64,000 nucleotides of DNA from Pseudomonadota bacterium (GCA_030653935.1 JAURYL010000048.1:20609-84608), one strand, 5' to 3'; shown: positions 36,686 to 45,715, numbered from the stretch's first letter. The notes: a model not told the origin generated them from the sequence alone. Made by a program: numbers and translations.

Positions 36686-36749
36686 GCGGTTTCCCAGGAC
36701 GATAAAAAAACCCGCCGAGGCGGGGTTTTTTATCGTCCAGGGAAACCGC
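36686..36749 (-). terminator. Very long terminator hairpin after rpmG
   Basis: A nearly perfect 64-base inverted repeat: GCGGTTTCCC-GACGATAAAAAA-CCCGCC and its complement around a 3-base loop. The inner GC stem followed by a T-run on both strands makes it a bidirectional terminator for rpmG; nothing is read toward it from the left, since the cyclic-di-GMP gene runs away. Confidence 0.8.
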
Positions 36750-36917
36750 TTATTTCAGCTTGATTTCCTTGTAAGCCACATGCTTGCGCGCCTTGGGATC
36801 GAACTTGCTGATCTCCATCTTGCCGGGCATGGTCTTCTTGTTCTTGGTGGTGGTGTAGAAGTGGCCGGTGCCCGCGGTGGACTCCAGCTTGATTTTTTCA
36901 CGTCCGCCTTTAGCCAT
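36750..36917 (-). CDS. rpmG: 50S ribosomal protein L33
   Basis: 55 residues, same length as E. coli L33: [20 protein letters not shown] at the start and [10 protein letters not shown] at the end. It has no Cys pairs, so it is the zinc-independent (C-minus) form. AAGGAG precedes the ATG, within the 11-base gap after rpmB. The strong hairpin at 36686-36749 follows. Confidence 0.97.
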   Translation of the reverse strand: MAKGGREKIKLESTAGTGHFYTTTKNKKTMPGKMEISKFDPKARKHVAYKEIKLK

Positions 36918-36928
36918 GATTGTTCTCC

Positions 36929-37162
36929 TTACAGCACGCCGCTGGCGCGAATATCAGCCAGGACGGATTCGATGCCGTTTTTATCGATGAGGCGCAGGCC
37001 GGCGTTGCTGACACGCAGACGCACCCAGCGGTTCTCGCTTTCCAGCCAGAAACGGCGCGACTGCAAATTGGGCAGGAAACGACGCTTGGTTCTGTTGTTG
37101 GCGTGGGAAACGTTGTTACCCACCATCGGCTTTTTGCCGGTTACCTGACATACACGGGCCAT
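36929..37162 (-). CDS. rpmB: 50S ribosomal protein L28
   Basis: 77 residues, matching L28: [32 protein letters not shown] and [12 protein letters not shown]. Only one Cys, again the zinc-independent form. It is the first gene of the rpmB-rpmG operon, transcribed from a strong promoter lying over the 3' end of radC. Confidence 0.97.
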   Translation of the reverse strand: MARVCQVTGKKPMVGNNVSHANNRTKRRFLPNLQSRRFWLESENRWVRLRVSNAGLRLIDKNGIESVLADIRASGVL

Positions 37163-37200
37163 GATAATTATCCCTGCTACACGAATACGGAAAGTCGGCC

Positions 37201-37229
37201 TTTATACGCGAAACCTTTTCTCCGGTCAA
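37201..37229 (-). promoter_or_regulatory. Sigma-70 promoter for rpmB-rpmG
   Basis: On the minus strand TTGACC (37229-37224) and TATAAA (37206-37201) are 17 bases apart, each 5 of 6 to consensus. It overlaps the radC stop codon and leaves a leader of about 30 bases. Confidence 0.8.
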
Positions 37230-37900
37230 AGCCAACCTCGTTCGCAAAAGGAAAAACCATCACTGCCGGCGACGATGAAATGGTCGATTACCTTCACATC
37301 GACCAGGCCGAGCGCGGTTTTCAACTGGTCGGTCAGCCAGCGGTCGGCTTGCGAGGGTTCGGCGACGCCGGAGGGATGGTTGTGCGCCAGGATCACCCCG
37401 GCGGCGTTGTGGCGCAGGGCGTGAATGACAATTTCACGGGGATAAACCGAAGTTTGTGTGAGTGTGCCGCGAAACAGCTCCTCGGCCGCGAGCACGCGGT
37501 TCTGCGCGTCGAGAAACACCACCATGAATATTTCATGGTTACGGCCGCCCAGCCGCAAACGCAGGTAATCGCGCACCGCGCGCGGCGAGTTGAGGGCGTC
37601 GCCCTGTTTCATATCTTCGCCCAGCGCGCGCCGGGCCATTTCCAGCACCGCCTGTAATTGCGCGTATTTGGCCGGGCCCATGCCGGGGAAGGCGGTGAAT
37701 TCGGCTTGAGCGGCGTTGAACAGGCGAGTGAGGCTGCCGAAGTGCTGCAACAGATCGCGCGCCAGATCGACCGCGCTTTTCCCGGTGACGCCCACACGCA
37801 AAAAGATGGCCAGCAATTCCGCGTCGGACAAGGCCGCCGGCCCGCGTTGCAACAATTTTTCCCGGGGCCGTTCGCCCTCGGGCCAATCGGTGATCGCCAT
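37226..37900 (-). CDS. radC: RadC-family JAB/JAMM protein
   Basis: 224 residues. N-terminal helix-hairpin-helix part ([31 protein letters not shown]) and C-terminal JAMM metal site in [17 protein letters not shown]. The family is widespread; its proposed DNA-repair role has not held up well, and the biochemical function is unsettled. GGAGG lies just upstream of ATG 37900. Confidence 0.92.
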   Translation of the reverse strand: MAITDWPEGERPREKLLQRGPAALSDAELLAIFLRVGVTGKSAVDLARDLLQHFGSLTRLFNAAQAEFTAFPGMGPAKYAQLQAVLEMARRALGEDMKQGDALNSPRAVRDYLRLRLGGRNHEIFMVVFLDAQNRVLAAEELFRGTLTQTSVYPREIVIHALRHNAAGVILAHNHPSGVAEPSQADRWLTDQLKTALGLVDVKVIDHFIVAGSDGFSFCERGWL

Positions 37901-37929
37901 CTTCACCCCTCCCTTTTTTATATTCAGTA

Positions 37930-37961
37930 CGTAGGTTGGGCAAAGCGTAGCGTGCCCAACA
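37930..37961. repeat. Half copy of repeat family G (GTAGGTTGGGCAAAGCG)
   Basis: One arm only: CGTAGGTTGGGCAAAGCG followed by TAGCGTGCCCAAC. Full two-arm copies lie at 40330-40407 and 43354-43428. Confidence 0.65.
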
Positions 37962-38001
37962 ATCCGCGGCAACGTTGGGATACCTGGTCCGCCTTGGTGA
38001 C

Positions 38002-39267
38002 TTAATTCAACAAGGTGATCCAGTGCACCACCGGCACGTCGCCGGCGGCGGCGAGGAGGCTCTGGCAGCCGATGTTGGCGGTGGCGATGAGGTCGGGCCG
38101 GGCCGCCTGCAAGTGGCTGAGCTTGCGCTCGCGCAGTTGGCCGGAGAGTTCCGGCTGCAACAGGGAATAGGTGCCGGCGGCGCCGCAACAAAGATGGCTT
38201 TCCGCGACCGGCACCAGTTCATGGCCGAGGCTACTGAGGATGGCCTCGATCACGCCGCGTACCTTCTGGCCGTGTTGCAGGCTGCATGGCGGGTGGAAGG
38301 CGACGCGGCGCGGTGCGCCACGGCGCAAGTGGCTCAGGTCTTCGCGCGCCAGCACTTCCGCCAGATCGAGCGTCAGTTCGGAGACGCGCGCGGCCTTTTC
38401 GGCGTAGGCCGGGTCGTCGCGCAGATGATGTCCATATTCTTTGACCGTGCTGCCGCAGCCGCTGGCGGTCATGACGATGGCTTCGGCACCCGCTTCGAGG
38501 TGCAGCCACCAGGCGTCGATGTTGCGGCGCATGGCCGCTTTCGCGGCTTCCGGTGCCGCCAGGTGCTGGTCGAGCGCGCCACAGCAACCGGCCTCGGGCG
38601 CGGCGAAGAGCTGAATGCCGAGAGATGCGAGCACACGCGCGGCAACAAGATTGGTTTCCGGCGCCAGCGCCGGCTGCACGCAACCCTCCAGCACCAGCAT
38701 GCGGCGGGTGCTCTTCGCACCCCTTTCCCAAAGGGGGGCGGGGGGGATTTCCGTAACCGTTCCACTCCTGTCAGCGTCGACAAATCCCTCCCCGCCCCCC
38801 TTTGATAAAGGGGGGAGATGTTCGCGCAGCGTCGCCGGCAGTGCCCAACTTACGCCTTGCCCCAGTTTCAGCAGCGAGCCGAACAGCCTCGGTGAAGCCA
38901 GTGTTCGCCGCAGCCCCATACGCAGCAAGCGTTCAGCCAACGGGCGCGGGCTCAGTTTTTCCACCACCTCGCGGCCGATGTCGATCAGGCGGCCGTATTG
39001 CACACCGGAGGGGCAGGTGGTTTCGCAGTTGCGGCAGGTCAGGCAGCGGTCCAGGTGCTCGCGCGTCACGGCGGTCACCGGTTGGCCTTCCAGCATCTGC
39101 TTCATCAGGTAGATGCGGCCGCGCGGGCCGTCGAGTTCGTCGCCCAGGAGTTGATAAGTGGGGCAGGTGGCGTTGCAGAAGCCACAGTGCACGCAATTAC
39201 GCAGGATGGCTTCGGCTTCCCGGCCCTGCGCGGTGTTACGGATGAAGTCGGCGAGATTGGTTTGCAT
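38002..39267 (-). CDS. glcF: Glycolate oxidase iron-sulfur subunit GlcF
   Basis: 421 residues. Two 4Fe-4S motifs near the N-terminus ([12 protein letters not shown] and [12 protein letters not shown]) and two CCG domains ([20 protein letters not shown]). GlcF passes electrons from the flavin subunits to the quinone pool at the membrane. ATG 39267 overlaps the glcE stop. Residues about 151-183 are encoded by a family B palindromic repeat (38720-38816), giving [11 protein letters not shown] and PPAPLWERG, in a region that is a variable linker between the Fe-S and CCG parts. The frame is kept, so the protein may still work. Confidence 0.92.
   Translation of the reverse strand: MQTNLADFIRNTAQGREAEAILRNCVHCGFCNATCPTYQLLGDELDGPRGRIYLMKQMLEGQPVTAVTREHLDRCLTCRNCETTCPSGVQYGRLIDIGREVVEKLSPRPLAERLLRMGLRRTLASPRLFGSLLKLGQGVSWALPATLREHLPPLSKGGGEGFVDADRSGTVTEIPPAPLWERGAKSTRRMLVLEGCVQPALAPETNLVAARVLASLGIQLFAAPEAGCCGALDQHLAAPEAAKAAMRRNIDAWWLHLEAGAEAIVMTASGCGSTVKEYGHHLRDDPAYAEKAARVSELTLDLAEVLAREDLSHLRRGAPRRVAFHPPCSLQHGQKVRGVIEAILSSLGHELVPVAESHLCCGAAGTYSLLQPELSGQLRERKLSHLQAARPDLIATANIGCQSLLAAAGDVPVVHWITLLN
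38720..38816. repeat. Family B palindromic repeat inside glcF
   Basis: Outer CCCCTTT / AAAGGGG hairpins with a GC-rich middle, as at 16484-16581 and 57577-57675. Entirely within the glcF frame. Confidence 0.85.
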
Positions 39268-40310
39268 CAGAGGCCTTGGTACAGGCGGCCGGGGTTGAAC
39301 AGGCTGTGGGGGTCGAGCGCCAGTTTCACCCGCTGGTGCAGCGCCAGCATGGCAGGGGGCAGGGGGTGGAATACCTCGCCCATGCCGTCGTGGCCTCGGA
39401 AAAGCGTGGCGTGCCCACCCAGGGCGGCGGCGTGTTGGCGGATGGACTCGGCGGGTTCGTCGGAGACGATCCAGCGCAGGGCGCCGCCCCACTCAGTAAG
39501 ATTCTCGCCGGGCATGGCCGGCGCGGCAGCGGGCAGGGAAACGCGCCAGAGTGCTTGCTTGGTTTGGAACAACGGCAAGGTCTGTTCGCGTACTTCGGCC
39601 CAGAGGGCGGAGGCGGTTTCTTCTCCACCCATTGCCACCCGCGCGGCTTGCACGCCCTGGGCACTGCCGGACAGGCGCACGTAGAGGCGGCCAGCTTCAT
39701 AAAGGGTGGCGGACAAAGGCAGCGGCTGGCGTCCCCATGCGATCTGGCGCGCGGCGGCAATGTCGTCATCCAACTCAAACACCAGGGTGCGTTCGTCGGC
39801 CGGGCGCGGCAGGACTTTGACCGAGACTTCCAGCAATACGCCCAGCGTCCCCAACGCGCCGACCATCAGGCGCGAGAGGTCGTAACCGGCGACGTTCTTC
39901 ATCACCTGACCACCCAGACGCAGCACTTCGCCACGACCGTTGAGCAACTTCACCCCGAGCACGGCATCGCGCACCGAGCCGCCCCAGGGCCGGCGCGGGC
40001 CGGAGAGGCCGGCGGCGACCATGCCGCCGAGGGTGGCGCCGGGGGAGTAGTGCGGCGGCTCGAATGGCAGCATCTGGTTGTTCGCCGCCAGCAGGGTCTC
40101 GATTTCGGAAAGCTTCGTGCCGGCGCGGGCGGTGAGGACCAGTTCCGAGGGTTCGTAGCGGATGTCGCCGGCATGACCGGAGACATCCAGTGGCTCGCCC
40201 TGGCAGGTGCGACCGTAAAAGGATTTGCTGGCGCCACCCTGGATGCACAGCGGGGTGCTGTCGGCGATGGCTTGGCGGACGCGGTTGATCAGCACCGATT
40301 CGGTTGTCAT
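39267..40310 (-). CDS. glcE: Glycolate oxidase FAD-binding subunit GlcE
   Basis: 347 residues, the short FAD-binding type 4 subunit. FAD-site motif YSPGATLGGMVAAGLSGPRR and GGQVMKNVAGYDLSRLM are present. With GlcD and GlcF it oxidises glycolate to glyoxylate. ATG 40310 begins MTTESVLINRVRQA; the frame extends upstream only through a palindromic repeat. The stop overlaps the glcF start. Confidence 0.92.
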   Translation of the reverse strand: MTTESVLINRVRQAIADSTPLCIQGGASKSFYGRTCQGEPLDVSGHAGDIRYEPSELVLTARAGTKLSEIETLLAANNQMLPFEPPHYSPGATLGGMVAAGLSGPRRPWGGSVRDAVLGVKLLNGRGEVLRLGGQVMKNVAGYDLSRLMVGALGTLGVLLEVSVKVLPRPADERTLVFELDDDIAAARQIAWGRQPLPLSATLYEAGRLYVRLSGSAQGVQAARVAMGGEETASALWAEVREQTLPLFQTKQALWRVSLPAAAPAMPGENLTEWGGALRWIVSDEPAESIRQHAAALGGHATLFRGHDGMGEVFHPLPPAMLALHQRVKLALDPHSLFNPGRLYQGL

Positions 40311-40329
40311 CAATGGCTTACCTGTGAGG

Positions 40330-40407
40330 CGTAGGTTGGGCAAAGCGAAGCGTGCCCAACATTGGGGCGCCTGGATGTTGGGCACGCTTCGCTTTGCCCA
40401 ACCTACG
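40330..40407. repeat. Palindromic repeat, family G
   Basis: Two arms: CGTAGGTTGGGCAAAGCGAA with GCGTGCCCAAC, and the reverse complement ending CCCAACCTACG. It fills most of the gap between glcD and glcE. Confidence 0.85.
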
Positions 40408-40424
40408 GTGCGTGTTCATGTCCG

Positions 40425-41876
40425 TCAAAACCTCGGCAATTCCGGGAACGGCAAGGCGCCACCCTGGATGTGCATCCGCCCCATCTCGGCGCAGCGGTGC
40501 AGGGTGGGGACGGCCTTGCCGGGGTTGAGCAGGCCCGCCGGGTCGAAGGCGGCCTTGATGGCGTGGAACTGGGCGAGTTCGGCGGCGGTGAACTGGCTAC
40601 AGGCGGCGTCCAGCTTCTCGACGCCAATGCCGTGTTCGCCGGTGACCGTGCCACCGACTTCCACGCACAGGCGGAGGATGTCGGTGCCGAAGTCCTCGGC
40701 CTTTTTCATTTCGCCGGGCTGGTTGGCGTCGAACAGGATCAGCGGGTGCAGATTGCCGTCGCCGGCGTGGAACACGTTGGCGACACGCAGGCCGTATTGT
40801 TCCGACAGTTCGCCGATGCGCCGCAGGACCTGGGCCAGGTGCTGGCGCGGAATGGTGCCATCCATGCAGTAGTAATCCGGGCTGATGCGGCCCACCGCCG
40901 GGAAGGCGCCCTTGCGTCCGGCCCAGAATTTCATGCGTTGGGCTTCGTCCTGGGCGGTGCGGACTTCAGTCGCGCCAGCGCTGAACAGCACTTCGCGCAC
41001 GGCCATGATCTGTTCCGAAACTTCGGCGTTGGCGCCGTCGAGTTCGCACAGCAGGATGGCGGCGGCGTCCACCGGATAGCCGGCGTGGACGAAATCCTCG
41101 GCGGCGCGGATCGACAGGTTGTCCATCATCTCCAGGCCGGCGGGCAGGATGCCGGCGCCGATGATGGCGGCCACCGCCGCCCCCGCCGTTTCCACCGAGG
41201 CGAACGCAGCCAGCAGCACCTGGGCGCGTTCCGGCTTCACCAGCAGCTTCACGGTGACTTCCACCACCACGCCCAACAGCCCTTCCGAGCCGGTCATCAG
41301 CGCCAGGAGGTCGTAGCCGGGGCTGTCCAGTGATTGCGCGCCGATTTCCAGCAACTCGCCATCCATGGTCAGCACTTTCAGCGCCAGCAGGTTGTGTACG
41401 GTCAGCCCGTATTTCAGGCAATGCACGCCGCCGGAGTTCTCGGCGACGTTGCCGCCGATGGAACAGGCGATCTGCGAGGAAGGGTCGGGTGCGTAATACA
41501 AGCCGTAAGCGGCCACTGCCTCGGAGATAGCGAGGTTGCGGACGCCGGGCTGCACCCGTGCGAGACGGTTGTCGGCGTCGATGCCGAGAATGCGGTTAAA
41601 GCGTGCCAGCGACAGCACCACGCCATCGGCCAGCGGCAGAGCGCCGCCGGACAAGCCGGTACCGGCGCCGCGCGCGACCACCGGAACTTGATGCTCAAGG
41701 CAGATGCGCAGTACCGCTTGTGCCTGCTCCAGCGTTTCCGGCAGGCACACCGCCAGCGGCACTTGGCGATAGGCGGAAAGACCGTCGCACTCGTAAGGGC
41801 GCAGGGCTTCGGCCTCGATCAGCAGGGACTGGGGCGGGAGGGTGGCTTTTAGGGCGGCCTGGAAGGCGGAGTTCAT
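40425..41876 (-). CDS. glcD: Glycolate oxidase FAD-linked subunit GlcD
   Basis: 483 residues. FAD-binding type 4 domain with VVARGAGTGLSGGALPL and IACSIGGNVAENSGGVHCLK, and the C-terminal FAD-oxidase domain with FHAGDGNLHPLI and VTGEHGIGVEK. This is the catalytic subunit of the GlcDEF glycolate dehydrogenase. In an autotroph its substrate would come from 2-phosphoglycolate made by Rubisco oxygenation. Third gene of the operon headed by the phosphoketolase-like enzyme. Confidence 0.93.
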   Translation of the reverse strand: MNSAFQAALKATLPPQSLLIEAEALRPYECDGLSAYRQVPLAVCLPETLEQAQAVLRICLEHQVPVVARGAGTGLSGGALPLADGVVLSLARFNRILGIDADNRLARVQPGVRNLAISEAVAAYGLYYAPDPSSQIACSIGGNVAENSGGVHCLKYGLTVHNLLALKVLTMDGELLEIGAQSLDSPGYDLLALMTGSEGLLGVVVEVTVKLLVKPERAQVLLAAFASVETAGAAVAAIIGAGILPAGLEMMDNLSIRAAEDFVHAGYPVDAAAILLCELDGANAEVSEQIMAVREVLFSAGATEVRTAQDEAQRMKFWAGRKGAFPAVGRISPDYYCMDGTIPRQHLAQVLRRIGELSEQYGLRVANVFHAGDGNLHPLILFDANQPGEMKKAEDFGTDILRLCVEVGGTVTGEHGIGVEKLDAACSQFTAAELAQFHAIKAAFDPAGLLNPGKAVPTLHRCAEMGRMHIQGGALPFPELPRF

Positions 41877-41893
41877 GTCGGGTTTTTACCGTC

Positions 41894-41913
41894 ATTCCCG
41901 CGCAGGCGGGAAT
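41894..41913. repeat. dRS3-like palindrome
   Basis: ATTCCC-N8-GGGAAT, the same consensus as at 4289-4308, in the gap before glcD. Confidence 0.7.
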
Positions 41914-41941
41914 CCAGGTTGTTCAGTCTGAAAAACTGCGC

Positions 41942-42001
41942 CGTAGGAGCGGGCTTGCCCGCGATACCGCGACGATTATCGCGGGCAAGCCCGCTCCTAC
42001 G
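41942..42001. repeat. REP-type palindrome (GTAGGAGCGGGCTTGCCCGC)
   Basis: Inverted arms CGTAGGAGCGGGCTTGCCCG and CGGGCAAGCCCGCTCCTACG around a short centre. The arm sequence is the REP type well known from Pseudomonas genomes. It follows the dRS3-like copy in the gap between the DUF1537 gene and glcD. Confidence 0.85.
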
Positions 42002-42033
42002 GTTACCGCTTCCTTCGGGGCCGCGTTTCGTGG

Positions 42034-43344
42034 TCATGCCGAAAGCCTGCGCACCGCCGTCGCCAGCGCGTCATCGTCGCCGACGTTGCCGGGGAAGATC
42101 ACCACCGGCAGGTTCGGGTAGCGCGGGTGGTCGGCGGGGCAGCGCACCACGGAACAGCCGGGCAGGATCTGGCCGAGCACGCTGGCGGCCCGCAGCGCGA
42201 GGCCGTCGGAAAGCACGTCGTTGGAGGTGATGCCGCCCTTGCTGATGAGAAAACCCAGGGTCGTCGGTAGGCCGCGCACCACATCCATCAAGAAGGCGGA
42301 AACCGCTTCGCCGAAGGTCAGGCGGGTGGCCTGGTCGGGAAACTGGCGTTCGACACGGCTGGTGTAGATCACCAAAGTTGCGCCCGCCGCGTGCGCCAGT
42401 TCCGCCTGCTCCAGCACGCTCGCCAGCAGTGCCGCGCGTTCGCCCGCGATGCGGTCGACCTCGACCTCGATGGCGAGCACGCCGGGTTCGGCCAGCAGCT
42501 TTTCCAGTTGCGCGGTGGTCTTCTTTACATGCGAGCCGACGATCACCGCGCCAGGCTGGTTGTTGCGCACATAGGCGTGCATGGCCTCGGCGGCGACCGG
42601 TTGCGGCGGCAGTTTCGCCAGGGCGGTCAACAGGCTGGCGGCGGAACGAAACAGGAAGCGCTTGCCCTGGGCCGCCGCCGCTTGCAGTTGTTCGGCGAAA
42701 TGGTTCAGGTCGGCCTGGGTTTCCGCATCCACCACGCAACAGCGGTTGCCATGCAACGCCATGAGCCGATCCAGGACATCGCCGCGCACGTCATCGAGCA
42801 GGAAGCGTTCGACCTCGCCCGCCTTGATCCGGCCAGCGGTCTTTTCTTCCACGTAGTCGGGCAGATAGCTGTGGCGGTAGCCAAACACCGAATCGCGCGC
42901 GAATTCGGTATCCGCCACCGGCGTCGGCGTGCCGTTCACCACCAGGTAATGAATGCTGTCGCGGGTGAAACGGCCGCCCTCGAAGAAGGCGGGGGTGAGG
43001 AAATGGGCATCGAACGGTCCCAATTCCTCCGCCATGACATCGGTTTCCACCGGGTAATGCCCGCGCAGGGTGGAGTCGGAACGGCTGACGAAGATCGGGT
43101 TGAGATCGATGCCGTCGAGCGCCAGTTTCAGGTTATGGCAGACCTCGCGGGTCACGGTGGCGGCACGCGCCGCATCCATGCCGCGCGTGTTGGTCAGGAC
43201 GAAGAACAGCGGCGACGCGTCGAGCAGCGCTTCGCGCAAGGTGGACACATCCCAGCGGGTCAGCAGCTTGCAGGAATGCACCGTCTGCGAGCCGGTGGGG
43301 TCGTCGTCGAGAACGATGATTTTGGTGGGGGTCATGGCATCCAT
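42034..43344 (-). CDS. DUF1537 four-carbon acid sugar kinase
   Basis: 436 residues. N-terminal domain with the family's VLDDDPTGSQTVHS start and SRSDSTLRGHYP; C-terminal ATP-binding domain with SKGGITSNDV and a Gly-rich FPGNVGDDDAL end. Characterised members phosphorylate D-threonate, D-erythronate or 3-oxotetronate. No tetronate dehydrogenase, isomerase or OtnC-type decarboxylase lies nearby; the neighbours are a phosphoketolase-like enzyme and glcDEF, so the substrate may be a C4 acid built from glyoxylate. Start ATG 43344 or 43335. Confidence 0.85.
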   Translation of the reverse strand: MDAMTPTKIIVLDDDPTGSQTVHSCKLLTRWDVSTLREALLDASPLFFVLTNTRGMDAARAATVTREVCHNLKLALDGIDLNPIFVSRSDSTLRGHYPVETDVMAEELGPFDAHFLTPAFFEGGRFTRDSIHYLVVNGTPTPVADTEFARDSVFGYRHSYLPDYVEEKTAGRIKAGEVERFLLDDVRGDVLDRLMALHGNRCCVVDAETQADLNHFAEQLQAAAAQGKRFLFRSAASLLTALAKLPPQPVAAEAMHAYVRNNQPGAVIVGSHVKKTTAQLEKLLAEPGVLAIEVEVDRIAGERAALLASVLEQAELAHAAGATLVIYTSRVERQFPDQATRLTFGEAVSAFLMDVVRGLPTTLGFLISKGGITSNDVLSDGLALRAASVLGQILPGCSVVRCPADHPRYPNLPVVIFPGNVGDDDALATAVRRLSA

Positions 43345-43353
43345 TCGTAGCAA

Positions 43354-43428
43354 CGTAGGTTGGGCAAAGCGAAGCGTGCCCAACATCGCGGCGGTTTGTT
43401 GGGCACGCTTCGCTTTGCCCAACCTACG
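43354..43428. repeat. Palindromic repeat, family G
   Basis: CGTAGGTTGGGCAAAGCGAA arm, then its reverse complement ending CCCAACCTACG, in the 94-base gap between the phosphoketolase-like gene and the DUF1537 kinase gene. Confidence 0.85.
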
Positions 43429-43438
43429 GACTACTGGC

Positions 43439-45652
43439 TCAGCCCAGCAGCGTCGTTGCCCGCGCCGCCATCGCTTCGCCGGTCAGGCCGTTGAAGGCCA
43501 TGATCTCGCCGGGGCTGGCGGTGGTTTCGCCGCGTTTCCAGGCCATCACGTCGCGTTTGTCGGCGCGGGTGCGCAGCATGATCGGTTCCAGCGGGCCGGA
43601 GGGGCCGCCGGAGACGCCGATCAGAACATCGCCATCGAACAGGGCGTTGAACTGGGCGTCTTCCATGAAGGCGTCGTCCGGCTCGGAAACCGTGCCCCAG
43701 GCCACATCGGTGGGCCGATACAGACGGCGCGGGTTGGCGGCGCTGACGATGCGAACCTTGTGGCCGGCGGCTTCCAGTTTGTCCTTGGCTTCGAACACCG
43801 GCAGCAGAACCATGTCGCCGGTGACGGCGAACACCACGGTCTTGCCGCCGGAAGCGCTTTCATGCAGCGTCACCGCGCCGCGCTCGATGCCTTCCCGCGC
43901 CTGCTCCAGCGTGGTGTAAACCGGCAGCGGCGACTTCGAGGCGATGATGGCGATGCCCTTGTTGTAGGTGCCCAGCGCCCAGTCGTAGGCGACCTGAATC
44001 TGGTTGGCGTCGCACGGGAACAGCGGGTAGACGTTGCCGTTACGCATCTGCGCGGCGAAGTAGTTCTCGATCTCCGGGCGCTGGTGGGTCCAGCCGTTGC
44101 GGCCTTGTTCCAGCGCGCCGGCGGTGAACATGCAGATATAGGAAGGGGTCTTGCGGCGCAACTCGGCCATCGCCTGCGCCACGGTCTGCACGATGGGCCA
44201 GCCGTTGATGACGAAGCTCTCGTAGGACAGCCAGATCGAGCGCGAGCCGAACAGCGCCAGGGCGGCGGTGAGGCCGGCACAGGCATCCTCGTTCAGCGGT
44301 TCGTACACCTGGCCGTTGGGGCCTTGGTGATAGAGGCCGTCTTCCACCGGATGGCGAATCTTGAGGGCGACGTTGATGTTCGCCATCGCGCTGGCTTCGT
44401 TGCCGTCGGCGTTGCTGACCACGAAACGCGGGTCGGCCTGGCCGACGGCGGCCACCAGGGCGCCGAAGGCGGTGGCGGGCACCTGCTTCTCGCCCGGCTG
44501 GAAGGCCTGGATCGGCAGTTTCGGCAGAGGAACGATGTCCAGCACATGCTCGGTCACGGCCGTTTTCGCGGCGGGGCCGCCACCGGCGCGGGTGAAGTTG
44601 TCGCGCACGATCTGCCAGGCGTCGGGCGACAGCGCGCGGCGTTGCAGGCCGCTGATGATGTGTTCGGCGTCCAGGGTATCGGCCGGATACAGGTTGTGCG
44701 CCTTGGCGCCCAGTTTGTGTACGCCCGCGCCCTTTAACTGCTTCAGGATCATCACCGTGCGGCGGCCACCCAGAGCGCTCTTGGCCGCAGAATCGGCGGC
44801 GGCGAGCACGGCGGCGGCGAAGGCCAGGCGACGCTCGAAGGCAAACTGGCTGCTGTCCACATAGGCGCCGGTCTGGTCCTGGTCATCGAAGTTCTTGGCA
44901 TCGACCAGGAACACGTTCTCGAAGCCGTGGCCCTTCCAGTACGCCGTCATCTCGGCATTGCTCCAGGTGGTGCACATGGAGTGATGTTCCTGGCTGTAGC
45001 CGTTCCAGATCAGCACCGGCAGGTAATTGGTCACCTCGGGGTAGGCGGTGTTGAAGTGCATCATGGAATTCAGCACATAGGGCTCGCCCATGCCGCCGTC
45101 GCCGATGGTCACCGGGAACAGGGTGCCGGGATGCAGCATGGCGCCGGCCATGGCGAAATGCTGGCCCTGGCCAAGCGGGCCGGCGGGTGCGAGCAGGCCG
45201 GGGATGGCGCCGGAGAGGTGGCCGAGCAGACCGTGCTTCTCGCGGAAGCGGTCGCGCATCTCCTGAACGGTACGGATGCCCATTTCTTCCAGGGAACGGT
45301 CGAGGAACATGGCGGAATAGAAGCCGGGCGCGTGGTGGCCCACTTCGGTGACGATATTGGTGTGGCCCAGCATCACCAGCGCGGCATAAGCCTCGGCGCT
45401 GGAAGCGAAACCGCCGGGGTGGCCGGAAGCCTTGGCGGCGCAGATTTGCAGGGTCAGGTAACGCAGGGCGTCGGCGCCCAGCAGGGTCTGGTAGGCGGCG
45501 GCGGGAGAAGTGGCGCTGCTGATGGCTTTGCTGCCCTCGGCGATGGCCGGCACGGCGGCCTGTTCGGCAAAGCCCGGCCAGTCGGGCGCGAAATACTGGA
45601 TGCCCTCGCAGAAAGCGGGGGTGAGCGAGGTAGTGTGGGTGGCGGCATTCAT
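43439..45652 (-). CDS. Phosphoketolase-like thiamine-diphosphate enzyme
   Basis: 737 residues. The thiamine-diphosphate motif is GDG (184-186) with Asn217 thirty residues on. Blocks resemble phosphoketolase (XFP) more than transketolase: GHHAPGF (105-111), IPGLLAPAGPLGQG before GDG, LNEDACAG with Glu455 and YESF after it (XFP: LSEHxCxG...YEAF), NGWTHQRPE with His523 (XFP: NGFSHQDPG) and PLFPCDANQI (XFP: YLPPDANCLL). It lacks the XFP GPGHG loop in its usual form, so substrate use may differ. It heads the operon with the DUF1537 kinase and glcDEF and is divergent from iclR. Many databases would label it transketolase. Cytoplasmic. Confidence 0.75.
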   Translation of the reverse strand: MNAATHTTSLTPAFCEGIQYFAPDWPGFAEQAAVPAIAEGSKAISSATSPAAAYQTLLGADALRYLTLQICAAKASGHPGGFASSAEAYAALVMLGHTNIVTEVGHHAPGFYSAMFLDRSLEEMGIRTVQEMRDRFREKHGLLGHLSGAIPGLLAPAGPLGQGQHFAMAGAMLHPGTLFPVTIGDGGMGEPYVLNSMMHFNTAYPEVTNYLPVLIWNGYSQEHHSMCTTWSNAEMTAYWKGHGFENVFLVDAKNFDDQDQTGAYVDSSQFAFERRLAFAAAVLAAADSAAKSALGGRRTVMILKQLKGAGVHKLGAKAHNLYPADTLDAEHIISGLQRRALSPDAWQIVRDNFTRAGGGPAAKTAVTEHVLDIVPLPKLPIQAFQPGEKQVPATAFGALVAAVGQADPRFVVSNADGNEASAMANINVALKIRHPVEDGLYHQGPNGQVYEPLNEDACAGLTAALALFGSRSIWLSYESFVINGWPIVQTVAQAMAELRRKTPSYICMFTAGALEQGRNGWTHQRPEIENYFAAQMRNGNVYPLFPCDANQIQVAYDWALGTYNKGIAIIASKSPLPVYTTLEQAREGIERGAVTLHESASGGKTVVFAVTGDMVLLPVFEAKDKLEAAGHKVRIVSAANPRRLYRPTDVAWGTVSEPDDAFMEDAQFNALFDGDVLIGVSGGPSGPLEPIMLRTRADKRDVMAWKRGETTASPGEIMAFNGLTGEAMAARATTLLG

Positions 45653-45686
45653 GGTGGCTTCCTGGAGTTCGATTGCGATGGAAAAT

Positions 45687-45715
45687 ACTGTACAGAAATA
45701 ATCAACTTTTCACAA
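45687..45715 (-). promoter_or_regulatory. Candidate promoter of the phosphoketolase-like/glc operon
   Basis: Minus strand TTGTGA (45715-45710) and TACAGT (45692-45687), 17 bases apart. The -10 overlaps the small palindrome CTGTACAG (45688-45695). The IclR dyad lies just upstream of the -35. Confidence 0.45.

Noticed and set aside
43070..44737. 555-codon plus-strand frame opposite the phosphoketolase-like gene
   Set aside because: Begins inside the antisense of the kinase gene and reads through a repeat; no motif.
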